The notes under the pieces were generated by a model, which saw only the letters and a list, made by a program, of their open reading frames with translations, did not search any database and had not been told where the DNA came from. This document shows positions 37,286 through 45,291 of a stretch of DNA of 64,000 nt, piece by piece. The stretch lies in the NCBI GenBank assembly GCA_947647595.1, contig CANSKZ010000001.1, positions 138,912 to 202,911 on the forward strand. The letters are read 5' to 3'. Made by a program: the position numbers and the translations under genes. How positions within the stretch are numbered: position 1 is the first letter of the stretch; every line of letters begins with the position of its first letter. This DNA is from an uncultured Clostridium sp. Lineage in GTDB: Bacteria > Bacillota > Clostridia > TANB77 > CAG-508.

Positions 37286-39676
37286 ATGGATAAAAAAGAA
37301 GAGAATGATGAAATTTACGAATTAGATGAATTTGACGAAATTGAAGGCTTATTAGTAGGAGATGAAGAATTCGAAGAAATAGGAGAAGACGAAGAATTCG
37401 AAGAAATAGTGGAAGACGAAGAGTTTGAAGAAATAGCGGAAGACGAAGAGTTCGAAGAAATAGGAGAAGACGAAGAATTCGAAGAAATAGCAGAAAACGA
37501 AGAATTCGAAGAAATAGGAGAAGACGAAGAATTTGAAGAAATAGCGGAAGACGAAGAATTTGAAGAAATAGCGGAAGACGAAGAATTTGAAGAAATAGGA
37601 GAAGACGAAGAATTCGAAGAAATAGGAGAAGACGAAGAATTCGAAGAAATAGTGGAAGACGAAGAGTTTGAAGAAATAGCGGAAGACGAAGAGTTGGAAG
37701 AAATAGGAGAAGACGAAGAATTCGAAGAAATAGGAGAAGACGAAGAGTTTGAAGAAATAGAGGAAGACGAGGAATTCGAAGAAATAGGAGAAGACGAGGA
37801 ATTCGAAGAAATAGGAGAAGACGAAGAGTTTGAAGAAATAGGTGAAGACGAAGAATTCGAAGAAATAGGAGAAGACGAAGAGTTTGAAGAAATAGCGGAA
37901 AACGAAGAATTCGAAGAAATAGCAGAAGGCGAAGAGTTGGAAGAAATAGGAGAAGACGAAGAATTCGAAGAAATAGCAGAAAACGAAGAGTTTGAAGAAA
38001 TAGGAGAAGACGAAGAATTTGAAGAAATAGCGGAAGACGAAGAATTCGAAGAAATAGGAGAAAACGAAAATATTGAAGAAAAAGCAGAAGATGAAGAAAC
38101 TTCAGACGAAGGAGATTCAGAAGAAAAACCTGAAAAAACGCCTGAAGAAATAGATTTAGAAACTTTGTCAAGTTTAAAAGCAGAATATATCTTTTTAGGA
38201 TTACTATTAAATAATCCAAAGGCAGTATCTCGCTATTATTTCTTATTTGAAGATTGTCATTTTTCAGATGAAGCCTTAGACAACATGTACCGAATTATTC
38301 TATTTCGTGAGTCCGAACAATACGCTCCAGCAATTGCTAAAGAAGGTTTTAAACTTCCTTTAGAAGCACGTGATTCTTATTCGCTAAAAGTTCAATTGCA
38401 AGAAATGGCTAACGAAAAAAATTATGACATTGAAATGGTATATACTCTTCTAAAAAAATTGTTTATTTTAAAAAAGAATTATTTAATAGCACCAACTAAA
38501 ATTATTCGAGATAATATTCTAAACATTATCAACTATGAATTATACGATGAAATGACAGTAGAAGAAGTAGAAAATGCTATTGAGCAAATTGGCGTTACAG
38601 CAGGATTAAGTCAAGGAAGATTAAACGATGATACAACCAACTTTTTATTAAATGACGAAAGTACTTTAGCAACTGGTGCAGCTCTTCCATTTCCAATTCT
38701 TTCGAGTGTATTCAAAGGAATTCGAAAAGGTGAAACGTTTGTGTATGCAATGCCATCTAACTCAGGAAAGAGTAGATTTACTATTAATTTGGCAAGTTAT
38801 TTAGCATTTGTAGAAAAGAAAAAAGTTTTAATTATTTCGAACGAAATGTCTGTAGAAAAAATGAGACTTTGCTTGATTACAACAATTTTAAACAACAAAG
38901 CGTATCAAAATTTACATGGACAGGATTTGCACAAAACAGAAGGTGAATTATTAGAGTTAAAATTCAGACCTGATAAGAAAAAAGGTGTAAAACTAGATGA
39001 CAAAGGATTCATTCTACGTGGGGAAGACGAGTCCATGGAAGACTATGTGGAAAGATTAAATACGATTTCTACAGAGTTCAGAGAAACGATTGCAACTACA
39101 GAATGGCTAAATAAACAAATTGATAATGCGATTTATTTTATTCATATTACTGAACATACCAATGATGATATTCGAAAAATTATCATGAATTATTACTACC
39201 GTGAAAATGTAGAATATATTTTTTATGATACGTTAAAAGCAGATACTGAAAATATTGGAAATGGAGAAGAAGTCAAGAAAACAGCCACAATTCTTTCTAA
39301 TTTGGCACAAAAATTTGAGATATTTATTGGCTCATCGATGCAATTATTAGAAAGTAGTACATTGCCAGTTAATTTAACGATTAATGATATGTCAGCTAGT
39401 AGAACAGTAAAAGAAGTGTTAGATACGTTGTGTTTGATTAAACAAATTCATCCTCTAACTTTAAATAAATATGAATATTCTCCGATTGAAGAGGCAAAAG
39501 ATTATCACGATTTAGAAGCTTTTGATGATCCAGATGTAAGATATTATGCTTGTGTGGTTGATAAAAATAGAGCAGGAGCAAAACCTAAATTATTATTCCG
39601 TTTGAATTTAGCGTATAATTTTTGGGAAGAGTTGGGTTATGTGAGATTGAAACAGGAGTTCCAAACGTTGGATTAA
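37286..39676 (+). CDS. DnaB-like helicase-family protein with acidic repeat domain
   Basis: 796 aa. Residues 26-259 are 26 tandem 9-aa units with consensus DEEFEEIGE, giving an extremely acidic arm. A DnaB N-domain-like part follows (LSSLKAEYIFLGLLLNN...), then a RecA-like ATPase core with Walker A MPSNSGKSRF and the ISNEMSVEKM segment that matches DnaB's SLEM box. The function of the arm is unknown. It is a helicase-like rather than classic dnaB gene. Not part of a phage module in this window. GGAGG RBS; a gap of 65 bases after clpB. Confidence 0.75.
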   Translation: MDKKEENDEIYELDEFDEIEGLLVGDEEFEEIGEDEEFEEIVEDEEFEEIAEDEEFEEIGEDEEFEEIAENEEFEEIGEDEEFEEIAEDEEFEEIAEDEEFEEIGEDEEFEEIGEDEEFEEIVEDEEFEEIAEDEELEEIGEDEEFEEIGEDEEFEEIEEDEEFEEIGEDEEFEEIGEDEEFEEIGEDEEFEEIGEDEEFEEIAENEEFEEIAEGEELEEIGEDEEFEEIAENEEFEEIGEDEEFEEIAEDEEFEEIGENENIEEKAEDEETSDEGDSEEKPEKTPEEIDLETLSSLKAEYIFLGLLLNNPKAVSRYYFLFEDCHFSDEALDNMYRIILFRESEQYAPAIAKEGFKLPLEARDSYSLKVQLQEMANEKNYDIEMVYTLLKKLFILKKNYLIAPTKIIRDNILNIINYELYDEMTVEEVENAIEQIGVTAGLSQGRLNDDTTNFLLNDESTLATGAALPFPILSSVFKGIRKGETFVYAMPSNSGKSRFTINLASYLAFVEKKKVLIISNEMSVEKMRLCLITTILNNKAYQNLHGQDLHKTEGELLELKFRPDKKKGVKLDDKGFILRGEDESMEDYVERLNTISTEFRETIATTEWLNKQIDNAIYFIHITEHTNDDIRKIIMNYYYRENVEYIFYDTLKADTENIGNGEEVKKTATILSNLAQKFEIFIGSSMQLLESSTLPVNLTINDMSASRTVKEVLDTLCLIKQIHPLTLNKYEYSPIEEAKDYHDLEAFDDPDVRYYACVVDKNRAGAKPKLLFRLNLAYNFWEELGYVRLKQEFQTLD
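37361..38062 (+). repeat. 27-bp tandem repeat array, 26 copies
   Basis: In-frame repeat inside the DnaB-like gene. The unit encodes D-E-E-F-E-E-I-(G/A/V/E)-E. Copies differ mainly at GAATTC/GAATTT/GAGTTT and at one Gly/Ala/Val codon. Likely expands and contracts by slippage. Confidence 0.95.
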
Positions 39677-39682
39677 AAATGA

Positions 39683-39711
39683 TTGACACCGAATAAAAAA
39701 TGTGGTAATAT
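39683..39711 (+). promoter_or_regulatory. Promoter of the Ile T-box transcript
   Basis: -35 TTGACA (39683-39688), -10 TAATAT (39706-39711), 17-bp spacer. Confidence 0.75.
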
Positions 39712-39717
39712 ATTGTA

Positions 39718-39972
39718 CAAATAAATAAAAACAAAGAAAAGGACAGGACATGTAACGGTAAAACTTTTAGAGAGCCAAAGGTTGGTGAAATTTTGGTAAG
39801 AGAATAGGTTATGTGTTATCACCTTGGAGTTGATTGACTGAAAATTTTTAGGTTGATTCGTAAGTCTTGCGTTAAAAGATGTAAAGAGAGAAGTTTTTGA
39901 AATTTCTAATTTAGGTGGTACCGCGGATTACAGCATTCGTCCTAGTTTGGGATGAGTGCTGTTTTTGTTTTG
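39718..39972 (+). promoter_or_regulatory. T-box riboswitch, Ile specifier
   Basis: Senses uncharged tRNA-Ile. Stem I features AGAGAGCC and GGTTGGTGAAA are followed by specifier ATC (39819-39821) in the context ...GTT-ATC-ACCTTGGAG. The antiterminator T-box TTAGGTGGTACCGCGG is at 39911-39926, and a terminator (39931-39962 stem with T-run) closes it. It controls the ASCH gene and ileS. Confidence 0.93.
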
Positions 39973-39986
39973 GAGGGACAAAGGGC

Positions 39987-40036
39987 CTTAAGGGGTTCTG
40001 CCCCTTAAGAATCCCCGCAAGGGACGCTGTCCCCTT
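39987..40036 (+). repeat. GC-rich palindromic intergenic repeat
   Basis: Between the T-box terminator and the ASCH gene lies a GC-rich block unlike its surroundings. It has a 9-bp stem (39987-39995 with 40001-40009) and a second hairpin GGGAC/GTCCC (40021-40025 with 40029-40033). Resembles dispersed REP-type palindromes. No gene seen in 39973-40154. Confidence 0.5.
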
Positions 40037-40154
40037 GACCCCAGCGCCTCAGTCGGCGAGACATTGGTTTGCCAGATTGGGTGATAAAATCTGATTTGTG
40101 CCCGCACGTTAATCACGCGAGTGGGGAATTTTGTAAAAGTTTTAGGAGGGTGAG

Positions 40155-40478
40155 ATGAAGATTTTGAAATTTAGAAAAAGTTTAAGTGAATTGATTTTAA
40201 GGGGGGAGAAAACAACAACTTGGAGAATTTTTGATGATAAAGATATTCAGGTGGGTGATGAATTGTCTTGTCTTGTTTGGGAAAGTAAAGAGGAATTTGC
40301 AAAAGTTAATGTGGTTTCGGTAAGAGAAGTTGCCTTTAAGGATTTGACAAAAGAAGATTTGGAGGGACATGAGAAATTTTCAAATGATAAAGAAATGTAT
40401 GATACTTATTCAGAATATTATAATCAACCTGTAACTGAAGATACGATTGTGAAAATTATAAAATTTGAATTAATTTAA
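40155..40478 (+). CDS. ASCH domain protein
   Basis: 107 aa RNA-binding-like ASCH fold: MKILKFRKSLSELILRGEKTTTWR with the G-x-K-x-x-T-x-R core, then QVGDELSCLVWES. ASCH proteins are often near translation genes. Lies between the Ile T-box and ileS, so it is expressed under isoleucine starvation together with the synthetase. AGGAGG RBS; ileS begins 15 bp downstream. Confidence 0.85.
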   Translation: MKILKFRKSLSELILRGEKTTTWRIFDDKDIQVGDELSCLVWESKEEFAKVNVVSVREVAFKDLTKEDLEGHEKFSNDKEMYDTYSEYYNQPVTEDTIVKIIKFELI

Positions 40479-40493
40479 AAGGAGGAATTTAAA

Positions 40494-43265
40494 ATGAGTG
40501 AAGAAAAAGTGGATTATGGTAAAACATTGAATTTACCAAAAACGGATTTTCCGATGAGGGGAAATTTGCCAGAGAATGAGCCAAAGACATTGGAAAATGT
40601 TTTTGAGAAAGATTTGTACGAAAAGATGTTGAAAAAAAATGAAGGAAAGACGCCTTTTGTGTTACATGATGGTCCTCCTTATGCCAACGGAGAAATTCAT
40701 CTTGGTCATGCGTTGAATAAAATTTTGAAAGATACGATTGTGCGTTATAAAAATTTGCAAGGTTTCTACACGCCATACATTCCAGGATTTGATACACATG
40801 GAATGCCAACCGAGAAGAAAGCAATTGAAAAATTAGGGTTGAATCGCGATGAAATTCCAGTTTCTAAATTTAGAGATACGTGTAAGCAATTTACAAGTGA
40901 ATATAAGGATAAGCAAATTGAAGGTTTCAAACGTTTAGGTGTTTTAGGTGATTGGAAAAATCCATATATTACGTATCAGCCAGAAATGGAAGCTAAGCAA
41001 ATTGGCGTGTTTGGTGATATGTTTAAAAAAGGCTATATTTATAAGGGTTTAAAACCAGTTTATTGGTGCACAGATTGTGAAACTGCTTTGGCAGAAGCAG
41101 AAATCGAATACAAAGATGTAGATTCGATGACCGCTTATGTCAAATTTCCAGTAAAAGATGCACAAGGGAAATTTGATGAAAAAGATACTTTCATTGTCAT
41201 CTGGACAACAACGCCTTGGACGCTTCCAGGTAATATGGGAATCACAGTAGGTGGAGATTTTAAATATAGTTTAGTGGATATTGGTACAGAAAAAGTAATT
41301 ATTGCCAGTGAATTAGTTAAAAAAGTGATGGAGATTGCTGAAATTGAAAACTACAAAACAATCCAAGAATTAGAAGGAAAAGAATTAGAAGGAATTCTTT
41401 GTAAACATCCATTTTTGGAAAGAGATTCTAGAGTGGTATTAGGTTCAGATGATACCATTTTGGTTGAACTAGAAACAGGTACAGGAGCTGTACATACAGC
41501 ACCAGGATATGGTAAAGAAGATTATTTGTGTGGATTAAAAAATGGCTTAGAAGTAGTTGTTTGTGTGGATAGTAAAGGACATCAAACTAAGGAAGCAGGT
41601 CCATTTGCTGGTCAATATTATGCAAAATCTAATAAAACAATAATTGCTTGGCTAGAAGAAAATGGGTTATTATTAGCCAGTCAAAAGGTAAATCATTCCT
41701 ATCCTCATTGTTGGAGATGCAAAAAACCAGTAATTTTCCGTGCTACCAGTCAATGGTTTGCCTCTGTTGATGGATTCCGAAAAGAGACATTAGAAGCAAT
41801 CAAAGGCGTAAAATGGTATCCAGCTTGGGGCGAAGAAAGAATTACAAAAATGGTGGAAGACAGAAATGATTGGTGTATTTCACGTCAACGTACATGGGGG
41901 GTTCCAATTCCAGTATTTTATTGTAAAGCTTGCGAAAAAGAATATGTAACCGCTGAATCCTTAGAAAAAGTTCAAAAAATCTTTGCTGAAGAAGGGTCAA
42001 ATGCTTGGTTTGATAGGGAAGTCAAAGAATTAATGCCAGAAAATGCAAAATGCGAATGTGGATGCACTGAATTTGTCAAAGAAACCGATATTATGGATGT
42101 TTGGTTTGATTCTGGTTCGACGCACGAATCTGTTTTGGCAGAACGTGGATTGCCAGAGGCGAATTTATATTTAGAAGGAAGCGACCAATATCGAGGCTGG
42201 TTTCAATCTTCGATTTTAACTTCTATTGCGACAAAAGGGAAAGCACCATACAAAGAAGTGCTAACACATGGATATACGGTTGACGAAAAAGGTAGAAAAA
42301 TGTCGAAATCGCTTGGAAATGGAATTGAGCCAAAAGATGTGATAAAAACTTCAGGAGCGGATGTCTTGAGATTGTGGGTTTTGGCTTCTGATTATAAATC
42401 AGACATTAGTGTTTCGAAAGATATTATTAAGCAAGTAACCGAAGTTTATCGTAAAATCAGAAACACAGCCAGATATATTTTAGGAAATATTTTTGATTTT
42501 GATGTGGAGCATCCTGTTGCTTATGAAGATTTAATGGAAATTGACAAATGGGCTTTAACTAAGTTAAATCGTCTTATCAGAGATTGTACGAAAGCGTATG
42601 ATACGTATGATTTTCATATTGCCTATCGTGCCTTAAACCAATTTTGCGTAGTGGATATGAGTTCGTTTTATTTGGATATTATCAAAGACAGGTTATACAC
42701 ATATCGTGCAGATTCTGTGGAAAGAAGAGCTGCGCAAACAACCATGTATGAAATTTTGTCTGCTTTAGTTAGAATTTTAGCACCGATGACATGTTTTACA
42801 GCAGAAGAAATTTGGAAATATATGCCTCATAGAAATAGCGAAAATAGCGAAAGCGTGATGCTAGATTATTACCCAAAAGTAAATGCAAAATTTGAAAATG
42901 AAGCATTGGAATTAAAATGGGGAAGATTGATGAAAATCAAAGAGGCTGTTAGCAAGAAATTGGAAAAAGCAAGAGCGGAAAAGGAAATTGGATTATCCTT
43001 AGAAGCAAAAGTAATTTTGTATGCAGAAGCAGAAGAATATGATTTTATCAAAGATAAAACCGATTTATTAAAGGATATTTGTATGGTTTCTGGAGTCGAA
43101 ATCAGTGAAAACAGAAGAAATCAGGATGAAGAAGTGGGAATTGGTATTGAAGTGAAAAAAGCAGATGGAGAAAAATGTGAGAGATGCTGGGAATATTCAA
43201 CCACCGTCGGTAGTGACAGTAAAAATCCAACACTTTGTCATAAATGTATAGAAGCATTAAAATAA
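40494..43265 (+). CDS. ileS: Isoleucyl-tRNA synthetase
   Basis: Charges tRNA-Ile. 923 aa with HIGH-type motif HLGH (DGPPYANGEIHLGHALNK), KMSKS loop (GRKMSKSLGN), and the C-terminal zinc pattern CERCWEYS ... CHKCIEAL. AGGAGG RBS. Under control of the Ile T-box at 39718. No in-frame CGG in 923 codons. Confidence 0.97.
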   Translation: MSEEKVDYGKTLNLPKTDFPMRGNLPENEPKTLENVFEKDLYEKMLKKNEGKTPFVLHDGPPYANGEIHLGHALNKILKDTIVRYKNLQGFYTPYIPGFDTHGMPTEKKAIEKLGLNRDEIPVSKFRDTCKQFTSEYKDKQIEGFKRLGVLGDWKNPYITYQPEMEAKQIGVFGDMFKKGYIYKGLKPVYWCTDCETALAEAEIEYKDVDSMTAYVKFPVKDAQGKFDEKDTFIVIWTTTPWTLPGNMGITVGGDFKYSLVDIGTEKVIIASELVKKVMEIAEIENYKTIQELEGKELEGILCKHPFLERDSRVVLGSDDTILVELETGTGAVHTAPGYGKEDYLCGLKNGLEVVVCVDSKGHQTKEAGPFAGQYYAKSNKTIIAWLEENGLLLASQKVNHSYPHCWRCKKPVIFRATSQWFASVDGFRKETLEAIKGVKWYPAWGEERITKMVEDRNDWCISRQRTWGVPIPVFYCKACEKEYVTAESLEKVQKIFAEEGSNAWFDREVKELMPENAKCECGCTEFVKETDIMDVWFDSGSTHESVLAERGLPEANLYLEGSDQYRGWFQSSILTSIATKGKAPYKEVLTHGYTVDEKGRKMSKSLGNGIEPKDVIKTSGADVLRLWVLASDYKSDISVSKDIIKQVTEVYRKIRNTARYILGNIFDFDVEHPVAYEDLMEIDKWALTKLNRLIRDCTKAYDTYDFHIAYRALNQFCVVDMSSFYLDIIKDRLYTYRADSVERRAAQTTMYEILSALVRILAPMTCFTAEEIWKYMPHRNSENSESVMLDYYPKVNAKFENEALELKWGRLMKIKEAVSKKLEKARAEKEIGLSLEAKVILYAEAEEYDFIKDKTDLLKDICMVSGVEISENRRNQDEEVGIGIEVKKADGEKCERCWEYSTTVGSDSKNPTLCHKCIEALK

Positions 43266-43282
43266 GTAGAGGTTGAATATTC

Positions 43283-43402
43283 CGTGGAAATTTTGTGAGG
43301 AACGAGCAAAATTTACTCGGTTACGATATATTTTGCCAAAAAAAGAAAATAATTAGGACTAACGCGTGGAAATTTTATGAGGAACGAATAAAATTTACTC
43401 GG
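43283..43402 (+). repeat. Two direct 38-bp repeats that form covarying hairpins
   Basis: Copies at 43283-43320 and 43365-43402 differ at three bases. Each forms an 8-bp stem over an 11-nt loop: AAATTTTG/CAAAATTT in copy 1, AAATTTTA/TAAAATTT in copy 2. The last pair has changed on both sides. The 273-base gap after ileS holds these and the next promoter. Confidence 0.6.
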
Positions 43403-43432
43403 CTATATGCACATTTTTTACAAAATGTCAAC

Positions 43433-43461
43433 TTGACGAAATCGCCAAAATATGGTATAAT
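43433..43461 (+). promoter_or_regulatory. Promoter of the AAA ATPase gene
   Basis: -35 TTGACG (43433-43438), -10 TATAAT (43456-43461), 17-bp spacer. Confidence 0.7.
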
Positions 43462-43471
43462 ATTATAGTAG

Positions 43472-43510
43472 AAAATAGGGGAACATTTAGAAATGTTTTT
43501 CTATTTTTTT
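43472..43510 (+). terminator. Attenuator-like hairpin in the AAA gene leader
   Basis: AAAATAG (43472-43478) pairs with CTATTTT (43501-43507) around an inner AACAT/ATGTT hairpin and ends in a T-run. It sits between promoter and gene. Confidence 0.45.
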
Positions 43511-43538
43511 TATAAAAATTAATCGTGAAAGGAGTAAC

Positions 43539-44352
43539 ATGATTTATCTAAAAACATTCAAACTAAGCAATTATAAAATTTCTAATACCAATATTTATCC
43601 TTATAACGTTTTAAAAAACAAAGAACCCAATGTACTTGTTTTTGCTCCGATTACCGTATTATATGGAAATAATGGGTCTGGAAAATCGACGATTTTAAAT
43701 ATAATGGCACATAAATTAAATTTAAACGGAAAAGAAAGAAGCAATCCCAAAGTCGTTGGAACATGTGATTATTTTGAAAATTTTGCATTCCAATGCGAAT
43801 ATGAATTAGGTGAAAACGAAAATAACAGAAAAATTACTAGATTACCAGAACATAGTCGATATATTAAAAGTGAGGAAATCTTATATGAAATCAGAAAGAT
43901 TCAGCAAGATGCTATTTTGCAAGAAAGTATAGAAAGTAATTTGGCAAGAGAACGAGGATTGCAAAATGCGAAAGAGTTTTTGGAAACGAAAGAAGGGCAA
44001 AAGCAGTTTGAGAGATTTCAATTTGCGCGGAGACAAATATTCCAACGGGGAAACTACATTGCAGATTTTAGAAGAAAATATTTTACCAGATACGTTATAT
44101 TTGCTAGACGAACCAGAGGTTTCATTATCTCCACAGAATCAAGTAAAACTGGCAGAACAAATCAATCAAATGGCCCGTTATTTAGGTGTACAATTTGTAA
44201 TAGCAACCCATTCGCCTTTTATGCTAGGAATTTTAGAAGCAAAAATTTATAATTTGGATACCAAAGATTATCAAGTTCAAAACTGGAGTGAGTTGGAAAA
44301 TGTGAGATATTTTTATGAATTTTTTGAAAAGAGGAAAAAGGAATTTGAGTAG
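43539..44352 (+). CDS. AAA/ABC-type ATPase (AAA_21) with CGG +1 shift
   Basis: Predicted soluble ATPase, 270 aa after bridging. Walker A YGNNGSGKST near residue 50; a charged helical middle; then the frame breaks at CGG 44028-44030. Skipping its C gives FA-GDKYSNGETTL, a signature-like SNGE motif, followed by Walker B LYLLDEPEVSLSP and the H-loop ATHSPF. These proteins are often found as orphan nucleases' partners; here it stands alone with its own promoter. A second in-zero-frame CGG lies at 44046 but would only matter without the first shift. Confidence 0.83.
44028..44030 (+). other. CGG +1 frameshift site in the AAA ATPase
   Basis: Zero frame GCG-CGG-AGA loses the ATPase motifs. +1 reading GCG-(C)-GGA-GAC restores the signature motif and Walker B. 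Confidence 0.72.
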
Positions 44353-44353
44353 A

Positions 44354-44382
44354 TTGACATTTTATGTAAAATATGGTAGAAT
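44354..44382 (+). promoter_or_regulatory. Promoter of the orphan gene pair
   Basis: -35 TTGACA (44354-44359), -10 TAGAAT (44377-44382), 17-bp spacer. Confidence 0.65.
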
Positions 44383-44460
44383 TAAAATATGTTATAAACA
44401 TAGAAACAATAAAAAATTATTGAATCTCGTCCATTTTTGGATGAGTGAAAGGAGAAATTT

Positions 44461-44823
44461 ATGGCAAGCAAATATTTAATTGCTACACAGGGGAACGTAT
44501 GGGAAAAAGAAAAACAGATAGAATTGGCCGATTACGGTCAGTTTTGTCAGGCTTATGGATTGACGAAGCGTGCGATGCGGCAGTTGAAGGGACTGTACGA
44601 GGAAGCAAAGCTGATCTTCATTTTGAAAAGAGCAGAAAGTTCAGAAGAGTACCAGCTTCAATTTATTTATGATTTGGACAAAGAAAAACTGCATATGCTA
44701 CACCGTATACCTGACGGCAGGTATGAGATATCAGAGAAGAAGGACGATTTTGAAAGAGAGGAAAAAGAATTAATAACCTTTCTTTTAAGAGAGTTTATGA
44801 AAAACGGAACGCTGATGTCGTAG
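44461..44823 (+). CDS. Orphan protein, paralogue 1
   Basis: 120 aa, unrecognised. Its pattern (K-Y-L-I-A-T...; a middle 'LIFILKRAESSEEYQLQFIYD'; C-terminal 'EEKELITFLLREFMKNG') is shared with the next gene. Uses one in-frame CGG (44578-44580). It follows a leader (44401-44453) that recurs before gene 2. RBS AAAGGAG. Confidence 0.6.
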   Translation: MASKYLIATQGNVWEKEKQIELADYGQFCQAYGLTKRAMRQLKGLYEEAKLIFILKRAESSEEYQLQFIYDLDKEKLHMLHRIPDGRYEISEKKDDFEREEKELITFLLREFMKNGTLMS

Positions 44824-44915
44824 AGGAATCTTAAACAGCCAGTGGCAACAGTAGAAACTTAGAAACAATTTTATTGAATCTTGTCTAAATGTAGATGAGT
44901 GAAAGGAGCATGATT

Positions 44916-45251
44916 ATGAAATTCAAAATTGCAGTGGCATACTGGTTAGCAGAAGGAGGGATATTACATATATCCGATTTGCACAAACATACCGTATATG
45001 GAATATCAAAGGAGGTAGAAAACGCGGTTCGGGAAATGAATCCTAAGACCAACTTTTTTGTTTTGGTAGAAACCGAAGGAGAATATCTGCTAAAAGGCAT
45101 TTTCAATAAGGAAGAAAAAAAGCTCGATGTCTTAAAAGTAGGACCGAAAACGGTAAATTGCTGGCATTATGAGACGGACAGCGAAGCAACAGAAAAGGCT
45201 GAAAGAGAATTTCTTTCTTTCTTGTTTGAGCAGTGGAACGGCGGGCTGTAA
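44916..45251 (+). CDS. Orphan protein, paralogue 2
   Basis: Start at ATG 44916, 8 nt after GGAG. 111 aa, related to the preceding gene by layout and C-terminus (EREFLSFLFEQWNGG). One in-frame CGG (45030-45032). The shared leader (TAGAAACAA...TTGAATCT(C/T)GTC...GATGAGTGAAAGGAG) at 44860-44908 makes tandem duplication of gene plus leader likely. Confidence 0.6.
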   Translation: MKFKIAVAYWLAEGGILHISDLHKHTVYGISKEVENAVREMNPKTNFFVLVETEGEYLLKGIFNKEEKKLDVLKVGPKTVNCWHYETDSEATEKAEREFLSFLFEQWNGGL

Positions 45252-45291
45252 AAGAAACGAGCCAGTGGCAAATTTTGTCGCTGGCTTGTTT

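Noticed and set aside
37361..38062. Repeat array as a CRISPR
   Set aside because: Units are contiguous, in-frame and protein coding, without spacers.
37263..38219. Long minus-strand frame rich in Leu/Phe/Arg
   Set aside because: It is the antisense shadow of the 27-bp acidic repeat array; no RBS, and composition follows from the repeat.
44046..44048. Second CGG in the AAA ATPase as an alternative shift site
   Set aside because: It is in the zero frame, but the shift at 44028 gives the SNGE motif expected for the family; a shift here would lose it.
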